DNA from: Butyribacter intestini
GTDB taxonomy: Bacteria; Bacillota; Clostridia; Lachnospirales; Lachnospiraceae
Assembly: GCA_001414325.1 (NCBI GenBank)
Contig: LLKB01000001.1
Coordinates: 1-64,000, forward strand
Length of the DNA: 64,000 bases
Direction: 5' to 3'
Position numbers and translations under genes: made by a program. Shown piece after piece: positions 18,263 through 27,869 of this stretch; position 1 is the stretch's first letter; each line of letters starts with the position of its first letter. Under the pieces are notes generated by a model, which made no database searches, had not been told where the DNA came from, and saw only the letters and a program-made list of their open reading frames with translations.

Positions 18263-19612
18263 ATGGGAACACAGGTAAAATTTGATTATTCATTAACAAA
18301 TGGTATTGTGTCAGAGGACGAGATTAAGTCTATGGCAAAGATTGCAAAGGATGCAAAGGATGTACTTGTAAGCAAGTCAGGTGCAGGTAATGATTTTCTA
18401 GGATGGATTGATCTTCCGGTGGATTACGACAAGGAGGAGTTTGCACGCATTCAGAAAGCAGCAGAGAAGATTAAATCTGATTCTGAAGTTCTTCTCGTAA
18501 TCGGTATCGGAGGTTCATATCTTGGAGCGAGAGCTGCAATCGAGTTTTTAAGACATGGTTTCTACAACAGCGTTTCTAAGGAAATACGCAAAACACCTGA
18601 GATTTATTATTGCGGAAACAGTCTTAGCGGAACATATCTTTCACAGCTTATTGAAGTTATCGGAGACAGAGATTTCTCTGTAAACATTATCAGCAAATCA
18701 GGAACAACAACAGAGCCGGCTGTTGCATTTAGAATTTTCAAGGAAATGCTCGAAAAGAAATACGGAAAAGAAGAAGCTGCCAAGAGAATTTATGCAACAA
18801 CAGATAAGGCAAAGGGAGCACTTAAGAATCTTTCAACAGAAGAAGGATACGAGACATTCGTTGTACCTGATGATGTAGGAGGTCGTTTCTCCGTGCTTAC
18901 AGCAGTAGGACTTCTTCCAATTGCAGTAAGTGGGGCAGATATTACAAAACTTATGGAGGGTGCTGCTTCTATGAGAGAAATCTGCTTAAATAAAGACTTT
19001 GACGAGAACGAGTCATTAAAATATGCGGCAGTCAGAAATATTCTTCTCCGCAAAGGAAAGAGTGTTGAAATTCTCGGAAACTATGAGCCGGCATTCCATT
19101 ATGTAGCAGAGTGGTGGAAACAGCTCTTTGGTGAGAGCGAAGGAAAAGACCAGAAAGGTATCTTCCCGGCATCAGTTGACCTTACAACAGACCTTCATTC
19201 AATGGGACAGTTCATTCAGGACGGAAGCCGTATCATGTTTGAGACTATCATGGAACTTGAAAAACCTTCATACGATATTACTATCCAGGAAGAAGCAGTT
19301 GACCTTGACGGACTCAACTATCTTGCAGGCAAGACACTTGATTTCATCAACAAGAGTGCGATGAAAGGAACACAGCTTGCACATACAGACGGTAATGTAC
19401 CAAACCTTGTAGTAAAAGTACCGGAGCAGAACGAGTTCTATCTCGGACAGCTTTTCTACTTCTATGAGTTTGCCTGCGGTGTCAGCGGATATATCCTCGG
19501 AGTAAATCCATTCAACCAGCCGGGTGTAGAAAGCTACAAGAAAAATATGTTTGCATTACTCGGAAAGCCTGGATTTGAGGCTCAGAGAGAAGAACTTATG
19601 AAACGTCTTTAA
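18263..19612 (+). CDS. pgi: Glucose-6-phosphate isomerase
   Basis: A 449-residue isomerase interconverting glucose 6-phosphate and fructose 6-phosphate in glycolysis. The family blocks are present: [18 protein letters not shown], the sugar-phosphate loop [15 protein letters not shown] (near residue 143), [16 protein letters not shown], and the C-terminal [17 protein letters not shown]. The size is that of the short Firmicutes type. RBS GGAGG before ATG 18263. Monocistronic, with its own promoter and terminator. Confidence 0.97.
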   Translation: MGTQVKFDYSLTNGIVSEDEIKSMAKIAKDAKDVLVSKSGAGNDFLGWIDLPVDYDKEEFARIQKAAEKIKSDSEVLLVIGIGGSYLGARAAIEFLRHGFYNSVSKEIRKTPEIYYCGNSLSGTYLSQLIEVIGDRDFSVNIISKSGTTTEPAVAFRIFKEMLEKKYGKEEAAKRIYATTDKAKGALKNLSTEEGYETFVVPDDVGGRFSVLTAVGLLPIAVSGADITKLMEGAASMREICLNKDFDENESLKYAAVRNILLRKGKSVEILGNYEPAFHYVAEWWKQLFGESEGKDQKGIFPASVDLTTDLHSMGQFIQDGSRIMFETIMELEKPSYDITIQEEAVDLDGLNYLAGKTLDFINKSAMKGTQLAHTDGNVPNLVVKVPEQNEFYLGQLFYFYEFACGVSGYILGVNPFNQPGVESYKKNMFALLGKPGFEAQREELMKRL

Positions 19613-19654
19613 TCTTTGAAGATAGAGTTATATTTTAGAGGATTTATAAAAAGT

Positions 19655-19692
19655 AAAACGGAGCTGTTTGTAGCAAACAGCTCCGTTTTTTA
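19655..19692 (+). terminator. Terminator of pgi
   Basis: CGGAGCTGTTTG (19659-19670) pairs with CAAACAGCTCCG (19674-19685), followed by seven T. Confidence 0.93.
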
Positions 19693-19727
19693 ATGTTATA
19701 GGAAACGAGAAGTTTCCTATAACATTA
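19691..19727. repeat. Perfect 16-bp palindrome behind the pgi terminator
   Basis: TAATGTTATAGGAAAC (19691-19706) and its exact reverse complement (19712-19727) flank a 5-base loop. GC-richer inverted pieces follow to 19815. It may be a second terminator between the convergent pgi and hepT genes; no T run is attached on the plus strand beyond TTAAAA. Confidence 0.5.
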
Positions 19728-19816
19728 AAAACACTCCGTGAGGATGCGCATTTCGCGGAAAAGAAAAAATGCTACGCATTCCGCTCAAGCGCGAAAGAGT
19801 CGCAAGCGACTCTTTG

Positions 19817-20164
19817 TTAGTTATTTTTTAGTAAAATTGTTAGTAAATTTAGTTTCAATTCCGGTAAGTCGTTTTGTATTGTGTCCCATGCAGAGTCATA
19901 GTCTAAATTTGAATATTGATGTGCAAAAATATCCCGTATGCCACACCATTCTCTCCATGGAATTTCTTTTTCTGTATTTCTTAATTCAGGTGATATTATT
20001 TTACACAATTCTCCAATTTGTAAAATGCACATACAGGTAGCATTTCTGAATACAGACTGATTTTTAAATGCTTCAAAATCATTTTGAAACATAACGCAGG
20101 CTTCTTCAACATCATTACAATATTGTATGATTTTTTTTAATATGATTATGTCTTTATGCTTCAT
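19817..20164 (-). CDS. HEPN-domain RNase toxin (HepT-like, DUF86)
   Basis: A 115-residue HEPN protein. The ribonuclease motif Rx4HxY is exact: RDIFAHQY in the C-terminal half. In MNT/HEPN toxin-antitoxin pairs this protein is the RNase toxin, neutralised by the partner through AMP transfer onto the tyrosine. The frame extends upstream, but GAGG 10 bases ahead favours ATG at 20164. It overlaps the nucleotidyltransferase gene upstream by 11 bases, the usual order for the pair. Confidence 0.85.
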   Translation of the reverse strand: MKHKDIIILKKIIQYCNDVEEACVMFQNDFEAFKNQSVFRNATCMCILQIGELCKIISPELRNTEKEIPWREWCGIRDIFAHQYSNLDYDSAWDTIQNDLPELKLNLLTILLKNN

Positions 20165-20444
20165 ATAATAATACCTCAGTTCCGTGAATTTCATTTAAAA
20201 AATCTTGGTCAATACCAGAGGTTGTTATTAAATCTACGGGGAGATTTAGGTTATCTTGAAATGTCTGGCGTAATCCGGCAAGTTTTAATAAAGAAAGTGG
20301 TTTTCCTTTTTCTATCAAAAGGTCAATATCGCTGTTTGGAGTAGCATTGCCTTTTGCATATGAGCCAAATAGAAACACCTTTTTTAATTCATATTGTATA
20401 GCTATTGGTTTTATAATGATTTTAATATCTGAAATATCATGCAC
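20154..20444 (-). CDS. MNT-type nucleotidyltransferase antitoxin (MntA-like)
   Basis: A 96-residue minimal nucleotidyltransferase. The signature GSYAKGNATPNSDIDLLI (GSx10DxD) is complete, with the third acidic residue in PVDLIT. In the HEPN/MNT class it adenylylates and silences the HepT toxin. GTG at 20444 is preferred because GGAGGTG lies 6 bases before it; a GTG at 20453 would overlap that site. First gene of the two-gene operon. Confidence 0.85.
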   Translation of the reverse strand: MHDISDIKIIIKPIAIQYELKKVFLFGSYAKGNATPNSDIDLLIEKGKPLSLLKLAGLRQTFQDNLNLPVDLITTSGIDQDFLNEIHGTEVLLYEA

Positions 20445-20537
20445 AAATAACACCTCCTATTTAACTATAGATTATGATTAGAATATCAAAAATATATAAA
20501 ATGTCAATGATTTTAACTTGTAAAAAGTAACATTTCG

Positions 20538-20721
20538 GTAACAGTTCAGCCTCTCATTTATTACATTCGTAAACCTGACAGCAAGCTGTCAGTCGCTGCT
20601 ATGCAGCTCGTGTTTACTTCATTTCATAAATGAAAGGCTATTCCGCCCAAAAAAACAAGCCAATAATACATCGAGCAAGCTCGTGTATTATAGACTTATC
20701 TTTTTTTGGCTGAACTGTTAC
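20538..20721 (+). mobile_element. MITE, 184 bp, second complete copy
   Basis: Terminal repeats GTAACAGTTCAGCC (20538-20551) and GGCTGAACTGTTAC (20708-20721). Flanking 8-mers are ACATTTCG (20530-20537) and ACTTTTCG (20722-20729), a target duplication with one change. The interior contains hairpins CTGACAGC/GCTGTCAG, TTCAT/ATGAA and AATACA-CGAG types. No coding capacity. The remaining intergenic DNA (20454-20837) shows only a -10-like TATAAT near 20775. Confidence 0.92.
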
Positions 20722-20838
20722 ACTTTTCGACCATAAAAAGTAAGTTTAGCTTATGGCAAATATCAGCATATTTTGGTATAATTTAGGATAACTGGATTTT
20801 TAAAATGGAGATAAGCACTTGAGAGGGGAAAAGGAAAT

Positions 20839-22740
20839 ATGAAAAAAATTAGTATAAGGCAGTATATTGCCACACTTATCGTGTGTTTTCTGGCGATAGC
20901 AATATTATCTTTCTGTACGATACAGGCATTTTACAAAAAGTCGGTAAATGATACACTTTCACTTGGAGAGAGTGCATTGAAACAGCAGAAAGAACAGATG
21001 GATGCATATCTTTCAAGAGGTATGGATGCGGTCGAAGTTACAGCGATAAATATCGAGTATATGCTCAGGGAAAATTACAGTAATGACGATATACTCAGTT
21101 ATCTTAAACAGGAGTCAAAGTATTACAAAGAGGATGTTGATGTAAATTTTACAGGAATTTATGGTGTTATTAACGATGAGTATCTCGATGGTATAGGATG
21201 GCAGCCGGAAAATGATTATGTGCCACAGGACAGAGAGTGGTACAAGGCAGCAGTTAAAGCGAATGGTGAGTCAACTTTTGTTCAGCCGTATCTTGATGCA
21301 CAGACTAACACAATAATGGTTTCGATAAGCCGGCTTTTGGAGGATAAGAAAAGTGTCATATCTCTTGATATTGAACTTGGAACTTTGCAGCAGGAGACAC
21401 AGGCTATAAAACTAAACGGACAGGGGTATGGTTTTGTGTGTGACCGTTCAGGGCTTGTGATAACACATTCCGATGAAAAAAATATTGGAAGTGATATATC
21501 AAAAGGAGAAAAGGCTGTTTTGTATAAGAAGATTGTTTCAAAAAAGAACCAGACATTTAGTTATAAAATGGGCAAAAAACATATAACCGTATTCGCGACT
21601 TCTGTTATGGACGAGTGGTATGCGGTTATGATAATAAATAATGATGTTCTTTATAAAAAAATAAGCAATCTTATTATATATGATGTGGGACTGAGTATTG
21701 TACTCTACATGATAATAGTTGTATTTTGCACAATGTCGATGCGTGTGACAAGACGCACTCTCAATGAACTTGATGAGACAAATGATGAATTGCAGGAGAT
21801 AAATGATAGTGTGCTGCAGGCTTTGGCAAAAACAATTGATGCAAAGGACAAATACACTAAAGGGCACTCTGTCAGAGTTGCAAAGTACAGCAAAATGATA
21901 GCGGGAAGAATGGGAAAGACGAAAAAAGAGCAGGATGAGATATACAGAGTCGCACTTTTGCACGATATGGGAAAAATAAGAATCCCCGATGCTATTATAA
22001 ATAAGCCGGGAAAACTTACGGATCAGGAGTTTTCGATGATTAAACTCCATCCCGTGACAGGTTATCATATTTTGAAAGGAATACGCAGGATTAAGGATTT
22101 AGCCATAGGTGCAAAATATCACCATGAGCATTATGACGGAATGGGTTATCCGAGTGGTCTTAAAGGAAAAAATATTCCTGAGATAGCAAGAATAATAGCC
22201 GTTGCAGACAGTTATGATGCGATGGCATCAAACAGGAGTTACAGAAATGCACTTCCACAGGATGTAGTCAGAAGTGAGATAGAAAAGGGAAAAGGAACGC
22301 AGTTTGACCCTGATATAGCAGACATTATGCTTCAGATGATAGATGAGGACAAAGACTATGAGATGAAGCAGACGGATGAATTAAAAAGAACGATACTTGT
22401 GGTTGATGACCAGAAAATGAACCTTATGCTCGTAAAGGGAATATGCAAGGATGAACCTATGTATAACATACTTACGGCGGAGAGTGGAGAAGAAGCAATA
22501 GAGATACTGCAAGAAAATGAAATCGCTCTTTTACTGCTCGACATAGAAATGCCTGAGATGGATGGTTTTGAGACACTTGCAAAAATCCGTGAATTTTCAG
22601 ATGTAAAAGTTGCATTTATAACTGCAACAAGAGATTATGATACGATAGAAAAGGCGAGAAAACTCGGTGTAGAAGATTATCTTACAAAACCGTTTCTGCC
22701 TGCCGTATTTTTGGAAACAATTCATGGTATTATCGATTAG
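20839..22740 (+). CDS. Cache-sensor HD-GYP phosphodiesterase with C-terminal receiver domain
   Basis: A 633-residue signalling protein. Membrane helices at about 10-31 and 275-300 bracket an extracellular dCache-like sensor. The HD-GYP domain follows: LLHDMGKIRIPD (near residue 372), HHEHYDGMGYPSGL (near 426) and IARIIAVADSYDAM, all ligands kept, so it should hydrolyse cyclic di-GMP. A receiver domain closes the protein: VVDDQ (near 523), phosphoacceptor in LLLLDIEMPEMDG (near 567) and TKPF (near 616). A receiver at the C-terminus after HD-GYP is the reverse of the common order. RBS GAGAGGGG. Confidence 0.92.
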   Translation: MKKISIRQYIATLIVCFLAIAILSFCTIQAFYKKSVNDTLSLGESALKQQKEQMDAYLSRGMDAVEVTAINIEYMLRENYSNDDILSYLKQESKYYKEDVDVNFTGIYGVINDEYLDGIGWQPENDYVPQDREWYKAAVKANGESTFVQPYLDAQTNTIMVSISRLLEDKKSVISLDIELGTLQQETQAIKLNGQGYGFVCDRSGLVITHSDEKNIGSDISKGEKAVLYKKIVSKKNQTFSYKMGKKHITVFATSVMDEWYAVMIINNDVLYKKISNLIIYDVGLSIVLYMIIVVFCTMSMRVTRRTLNELDETNDELQEINDSVLQALAKTIDAKDKYTKGHSVRVAKYSKMIAGRMGKTKKEQDEIYRVALLHDMGKIRIPDAIINKPGKLTDQEFSMIKLHPVTGYHILKGIRRIKDLAIGAKYHHEHYDGMGYPSGLKGKNIPEIARIIAVADSYDAMASNRSYRNALPQDVVRSEIEKGKGTQFDPDIADIMLQMIDEDKDYEMKQTDELKRTILVVDDQKMNLMLVKGICKDEPMYNILTAESGEEAIEILQENEIALLLLDIEMPEMDGFETLAKIREFSDVKVAFITATRDYDTIEKARKLGVEDYLTKPFLPAVFLETIHGIID

Positions 22741-22855
22741 ATAATATGCTTGTAAAATTTATTATATGCTGTGTTATTTGCTATATTTTCATAATTTAAT
22801 TTCGTATTATGATAGTATCGTAAAAAATATATGTATTTAGATAAGGAAGGAGCAA

Positions 22856-25800
22856 ATGATGAAGAAAAGATTTATTGCTGTCATTATGTCACTTGTTATG
22901 TGTGCCTCGCTTGTTTTACCGGTGGGATATGCTGATGTTAAAGCTGATGTCAAGTCGGCTGAGATTTTGGATACTGATGTGAGTGAGGCTTCTGACGGAT
23001 GTACTCTGCTTGGTGTGTACGGTACTTATTACAGTCAGGCAATGGAGGCTCTCGATAAGCTTAACGAAATCCGTAAGGAGGCGTGCGAAGAGGGAGATGT
23101 ACCTGACCCAAGAAATCCTGAGCGTATGCTTACCGCTGATGATTATGTGCCGTTGAAGTGGTCAGGAGATTTAGAAAGTGTGGCTAAGATAAGGGCTGTT
23201 GAAGCGGGAATAGCATATGCGTTTATGGATTCGGGGCATAACCGTCTCAACGATAAAAATACATTTTCCATAAGTTATAACGGGATTTCCGGAAGTGCTG
23301 AGGACCTTGCCTACAACGATACGACAGATATGGGTGAGGGTATCATGCAGTTTTATATGGAAAAACAGTATTGGGTAAAGGAAAATCCGACAGGTGAGGA
23401 GACAGGACATTATACAAGCATAATAAATCCTAAATATAAATATGTAGGCTGTGGAGATTTCTATTCAAAAGTTGGAAGATTTTCAAATACACTTGCAACG
23501 GAATTGTCGGAAAAAGAGGGACTTGATGAGTCTATGCTTAGAGCAAAGAAAGATGTAATGCAGAAAATAGAAGTTGCAGACCAGTACATAAAAGAGTACA
23601 CAATAGAGGGCGATAGTGAGATAAATACCGATGCTACGGCGAATTATACGGTGAGGGTAAAAATTCAGAGAAACAATGCTGTGCGAAGTCTTTGGGCACT
23701 TGGGATTGACAGTTTTTCATCGTCGGACACAAGTATTGCAACAGTCACTGATGATGGTGTAGTGACTGCTATAAAAAACGGAACAGTTACTATAACTGCA
23801 AAATCGGGTGACAAGGTTGTTGCAACTAAAGATATAACAGTAAAATGCACACACAACAAAAAAATAAAGAATTATACACCTGCAACCTGTCAGACAGAGG
23901 GAAAGAAAACTTATTACTGTGACAAATGCGATTATACGGAGGAAAAGAATATTCCAAAGAAAGCACATGATTATGTTTACGGTGATGTGGAGTCGGACGG
24001 AAAAAGAACCGGAGTATGCTCGGTATGTGGTGACAGTGTGCATATAACACCGCCGTCATCATTTAATGTAAAGTGGAATAATGAGTCACATACGGAGAGA
24101 GGTTACAGCGAAACATTGCCGATGGATTTAAAAAGTGGCTCAAAAATATACTGCTGGCCTGAAAGTGTTTTGGATGACAGCACTTATAATGATGTAGTGA
24201 TAGAAACGGCAAACAGTAACATAGTGTCAGTTCCGGAGGAGATGACGGTCAATTCATCCGTGAACCGACTTGAGATAAAAAAAGACGGAGTCTGTGGTAT
24301 TAAGATTTATCCAAAATATAACAGCCGAATTGCAAAGAATTATATATTCAGGATAGGGGAAAAAGGAAGTCTTAATATAGCAGATGCGGATGTGACATTG
24401 TCGCAGTCACAGTACACATATAATGGTGGGGAATGTAAGCCGGATGTTACGGTTACGGTTGACGGAGATACCGTTCTTGAAAAAGATGTTGATTATACCA
24501 TTAGCTATGAAAACAATAAAACAGCCGGAATTGCAAAAGCAGTGATAAACGGTATAGGCATTTTTAAAGGCAGCGTAAATAAAGAATTTAGCATAGCAAA
24601 AGCAACTGATGAAGTACATACAAGTCAGGCAGTTACGGACAGTGCAAAAGCAGCAACCTGTATTGAAAACGGACTGACAGAGGGGTCGCATTGCTCAGTC
24701 TGTGGAGAAGTAATAACTGCACAAAATGTGATTGAAAAAACAGGACATAAATATGTTGACGGAAAATGCAATGTATGTGGCGACATAAGTTATATCGATG
24801 ATTCAGGTATTCGTTATACATTTGATGAAGATATAAACGGAAACAAGACATTTAAAGCAGATGCCATTCCCGGAAAAACATTGACGGGAGAAGTTGAGAT
24901 AAAAGAAGAAATGGCAATAGGTGATGTTAAATATCCGGTAGCATCCATAGAAACAGGGGCGTTTGAGGGACAAAGCCAGATTACAAAGATAATAGTTCCT
25001 GAAAAGATAGAGAAAATCGGAACAAAGGCATTTGCAGGCTGCAGCAGCCTTGTTGAGATAAACTTTTATCCTAAGACAGTCCCGGTAATAGAAGATAAAC
25101 TTTTCGGAGATATGGATACATCAAAGATAACTGTCAACACATTAAGCAATGCTTTGGGATATTATGTTATCCGTGAAAAAGAAAATGTAACGGTGCAGAG
25201 TGGTTTAAAGAGCAGACATATTCATACAATGCAATATCATGAACCGGTATCGGCAACCTGTGAAAAAACAGGAACAGTGGCATACTACAGTTGCAGCGGA
25301 TGTGGAAAACTGTATTGCGATGAGCAGGGAATAGCAGAGCTTAAAGAAAGTGCCCTTACAGTACCGGCATTGGGTCATGCATGGGAGAGTGATTACACAA
25401 TAGATAAACCGGCAACAAAAAATACCGCAGGGGAAAAGTCAATCCATTGTATGAGATGTGATGCAAGGACTGATATTCAGACAATACCTGCAACAGGTGG
25501 CTCTGACGACCAAAACGGCAGTGACGACAACAGTAATAATAGCAGTGACAGTAACAGCGGCAATAATAACAGCGGAACAAGTGGTGGAGATTCACCAGGC
25601 AGTAATACTTCCAAGAAAAAGAAATATCCGAAAAAAGGCAAAAAAGTTACTGTTAAAGGAATCAGATATAAAGTAACAGGCGTTGTCGCAAAGACTAAGA
25701 AATTTGAGGTGTCATGCACGGGAAGTAAATCAAAAAAGATAACAAAATTGTCAATACCTGAATATGTAATCATTTCGGGAATTAAATTTAAGGTGACAGC

Positions 25801-26044
25801 AATAGACAAAAAGGCTTTTTATAAGTACACGAAGTTAAAGACCGTCACAATAGGAAAAAATGTAAAAACTTTTGGAACACAGGCATTTGCAAAAAGCAGT
25901 AAAATAAGTAAGATTACGATAAAGACAACAAAACTTACAAAGAAAAGCGTAGGAAAAAATGTTTTTTCAGGAATAAAGAAAAAAGCAAAATTTACATATC
26001 CTAAGAGTAAAAAGGCGGTGTATAAAAAGATATTTAAGGCGTAG
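22856..26044 (+). CDS. Large secreted surface protein: CAP-like, Ig-like and BspA repeat domains
   Basis: A 1062-residue exported protein. Residues 1-29 are a signal peptide (KKRF then a hydrophobic run to ADVKA). Residues 55-230 resemble a CAP/SCP domain (LDKLNEIRKEA, SGHNRLND, ISGSAEDLAYND). An Ig-like BIG2 segment covers about 265-330 (SSSDTSIATVTDDGVVTAI). Cys-pair modules follow (CTHNKKIKNY, CQTEGKKTYYCDKCDY; repeated near 600 and 790). An MBG-like strand domain is near 520-590, BspA-type leucine-rich units near 690-760 and again at the end, and a Ser/Asn/Gly linker at about 880-920. No LPxTG; the lysine-rich C-terminus may bind the wall. Confidence 0.8.
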   Translation: MMKKRFIAVIMSLVMCASLVLPVGYADVKADVKSAEILDTDVSEASDGCTLLGVYGTYYSQAMEALDKLNEIRKEACEEGDVPDPRNPERMLTADDYVPLKWSGDLESVAKIRAVEAGIAYAFMDSGHNRLNDKNTFSISYNGISGSAEDLAYNDTTDMGEGIMQFYMEKQYWVKENPTGEETGHYTSIINPKYKYVGCGDFYSKVGRFSNTLATELSEKEGLDESMLRAKKDVMQKIEVADQYIKEYTIEGDSEINTDATANYTVRVKIQRNNAVRSLWALGIDSFSSSDTSIATVTDDGVVTAIKNGTVTITAKSGDKVVATKDITVKCTHNKKIKNYTPATCQTEGKKTYYCDKCDYTEEKNIPKKAHDYVYGDVESDGKRTGVCSVCGDSVHITPPSSFNVKWNNESHTERGYSETLPMDLKSGSKIYCWPESVLDDSTYNDVVIETANSNIVSVPEEMTVNSSVNRLEIKKDGVCGIKIYPKYNSRIAKNYIFRIGEKGSLNIADADVTLSQSQYTYNGGECKPDVTVTVDGDTVLEKDVDYTISYENNKTAGIAKAVINGIGIFKGSVNKEFSIAKATDEVHTSQAVTDSAKAATCIENGLTEGSHCSVCGEVITAQNVIEKTGHKYVDGKCNVCGDISYIDDSGIRYTFDEDINGNKTFKADAIPGKTLTGEVEIKEEMAIGDVKYPVASIETGAFEGQSQITKIIVPEKIEKIGTKAFAGCSSLVEINFYPKTVPVIEDKLFGDMDTSKITVNTLSNALGYYVIREKENVTVQSGLKSRHIHTMQYHEPVSATCEKTGTVAYYSCSGCGKLYCDEQGIAELKESALTVPALGHAWESDYTIDKPATKNTAGEKSIHCMRCDARTDIQTIPATGGSDDQNGSDDNSNNSSDSNSGNNNSGTSGGDSPGSNTSKKKKYPKKGKKVTVKGIRYKVTGVVAKTKKFEVSCTGSKSKKITKLSIPEYVIISGIKFKVTAIDKKAFYKYTKLKTVTIGKNVKTFGTQAFAKSSKISKITIKTTKLTKKSVGKNVFSGIKKKAKFTYPKSKKAVYKKIFKA

Positions 26045-26263
26045 TAAAATTATTCAGGATATAATAATGTCTGAAAGGAAAGAACGACAGGCAGATATGG
26101 TTATCAGCTTGCAGGTCTTTTTTGATATAAGGTATCAAAAAGGTGAAATAATCAAATTAATGGGTGAAAATGGCAAAAAAGTGTAGATTTTTTGAAAAAC
26201 AGGTAGTATAATTATACACATATTATAAAAACAAAACTATGGCAGTAAGGAGGAAAACTAGGT

Positions 26264-27085
26264 ATGAAAAAATCACTTGCCAGAAAATTGAGCGTATTTT
26301 TTGCCGGTATCGTATTTATCACCTGCCTTGTATTAGTAGGTTTGACTGTTATGATATTTGGCAATATTGAGGACAGAATGAAAGATGTCTTGTATGAAAA
26401 TACATTACAGTCATATAAGACAGAGGTAAAATCAGAGGTTCAGTCGGCGATAAGCTCTATTGAGTATTATTATAATCTTAGTGATTCAGGAAAGATTGAC
26501 GAGGCAACTGCAAAGAAGGATGCTCTTGAAGCATTGCGTAATCTCCGCTATGGTGATGATGATTCAGGGTATTTCTGGGTTGATGACACTGATTATAATC
26601 TTGTCATGCATCCTATCCTGCCTGAACAGGAGGGGACAAACAGATATGACCTCACGGACAAGAATGGTGTGAAGATAATTCAGTCTATTATGAAAACTGC
26701 CGAGTCGGGCGGCGGATTTAATGAGTTTTATTTTACAAAATCTGACGGAAAAACAGTAGCACCAAAAGTTGCATACAGTCAGAAATTTGATAAATGGAAC
26801 TGGGTTATTACAACAGGAATATACTCCGATGATATTCACGAAATTGTAAATAAATCAGACGGATTAAGAAGAATAGTTAAAATATTCAATGGTTCTGCAA
26901 ATTTCCTTATTGTTGTTGGTATAGTTTTGGTTCTTGTGATGCTTGTCATTTCATATGTAATCATAAAGCGGCTTGTTAAAGTAATCGAGAAAGTACGCAG
27001 TAAACTTGAATCAGTTGCACATGGTGATTTATCAAGCAGTCTTGATGAGACCGTTATAAAGAGATCAGATGATGTAGGACGGATT
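26264..27085 (+). pseudogene. Chemotaxis receptor, N-terminal part (split by the mobile element)
   Basis: The first 274 codons of a methyl-accepting chemotaxis protein: membrane helix (residues 10-32), a single Cache sensor domain (about 40-190, with DDSGYFWVDDTDYNLVMHP), second membrane helix (211-235) and the start of a HAMP domain (KRLVKVIEKVRSKLESVAHG). The frame meets the mobile element at ATT 27083-27085; the open frame continues for 20 foreign codons to 27148. The missing signalling half lies at 38080-39054 in the same frame. Without excision this receptor cannot signal. Confidence 0.92.
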
Positions 27086-27128
27086 TTGCGGACATTCAAA
27101 ATAAAAAAGAATGTGGAGGTAACAGACA

Positions 27129-27503
27129 ATGGCAAAATCATTATTTGAGGAACTGGGCGGCAAATACGAAAGGCAAGGGGATTATTTGATACCGTGCTTA
27201 ACTGTACCCGCCGAAGAAGAACAGGCAATAGGCATCTGGGGGCAACGGCATTTAGATTATCTAAAACAGTACCGTAAAGTTACATACACCAATCTTCTTA
27301 CAAGCGGCAGGCTAAACGCCTACCTTGCCGACATCAACAGACAGGCACAGGAACGCTTTGAAAGGCTCATAGAGGGTATGAAACAGGCACAGGGCATAAC
27401 GGAACAGCTAAAGGCAGAAAACGCCTTAGAATGGACAGGATGCCTCAATAACATAAGGGCTTGTGCGAGGGAGATTGTGGAAAAGGAAATTATTTTTGCA
27501 TAA
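27129..27503 (+). CDS. tnpV: TnpV family transposon protein
   Basis: A 124-residue protein of the TnpV family first seen in Tn4451-like elements, role unknown. Typical phrases: FEELGGKYERQGDYLIPCLTVPAEEE, GIWGQRHLDYLKQY and LTSGRLNAYLADI. RBS GGAGGT at 27116-27121. A second member lies at 50520 in the other mobilizable element, sharing the same three blocks. Confidence 0.82.
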   Translation: MAKSLFEELGGKYERQGDYLIPCLTVPAEEEQAIGIWGQRHLDYLKQYRKVTYTNLLTSGRLNAYLADINRQAQERFERLIEGMKQAQGITEQLKAENALEWTGCLNNIRACAREIVEKEIIFA

Positions 27504-27560
27504 ACAGATGATTAGTGGCAGGGGGAAATCCTGCCGCTTTTTCTGCTTTAGTTTGTCAGC

Positions 27561-27589
27561 TTGACAAATAAAGGGTTAAGGAATATAAT
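27561..27589 (+). promoter_or_regulatory. Consensus promoter of tet(O)
   Basis: TTGACA (27561-27566), 17-base spacer, TATAAT (27584-27589): a perfect consensus promoter. The downstream leader of about 270 bases resembles those of tet(M)-type genes. Confidence 0.85.
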
Positions 27590-27621
27590 TAGATTCAGTA
27601 TTATACAAGGAGTTAATAAAT

Positions 27622-27645
27622 ATGCGGCAAGGTATTCTTAAATAA
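27622..27645 (+). CDS. Seven-residue leader peptide of tet(O)
   Basis: ATG at 27622 after AAGGAG (27608-27613) encodes MRQGILK and a stop. Its 3' half GGTATTCTTAAATAAACTG can pair with CAGTTTAAGAATAC near 27720-27735, so ribosomes on the peptide could alter the leader fold. The same short leader occurs upstream of tet(M)/tet(W)-type genes. Confidence 0.6.
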   Translation: MRQGILK

Positions 27646-27797
27646 ACTGTCAATTTGATAGTGGGAACAAAAAGTAGCAGTCCCGTTTCACTTTTAATAT
27701 GGGGCTTAGTTTTTTGTACCCAGTTTAAGAATACTTTTATCATGTAATTTTATATGCCCGAAAACATATAAGTGTTTTGGGGCTATTGGAGTTATTT

Positions 27798-27833
27798 ACC
27801 CAGTGATAGGAGTATTTATCACTGGGTATTTTT
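27798..27833 (+). terminator. Attenuator hairpin in the tet(O) leader
   Basis: ACCCAGTGATA (27798-27808) pairs with TATCACTGGGT (27817-27827), followed by ATTTTT. This is the transcription attenuator described for tet(M)-type leaders, placed 37 bases before the gene. Confidence 0.8.
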
Positions 27834-27869
27834 ATGCCCTTTTTTGGGTGTTGATAGGAGGAAAATCAC

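Noticed and set aside
25500..25580. Short tandem repeat in the surface protein gene as a phase-variable tract
   Set aside because: It encodes a Ser/Asn/Gly linker with imperfect codons and no homopolymer or exact short unit long enough for slippage.
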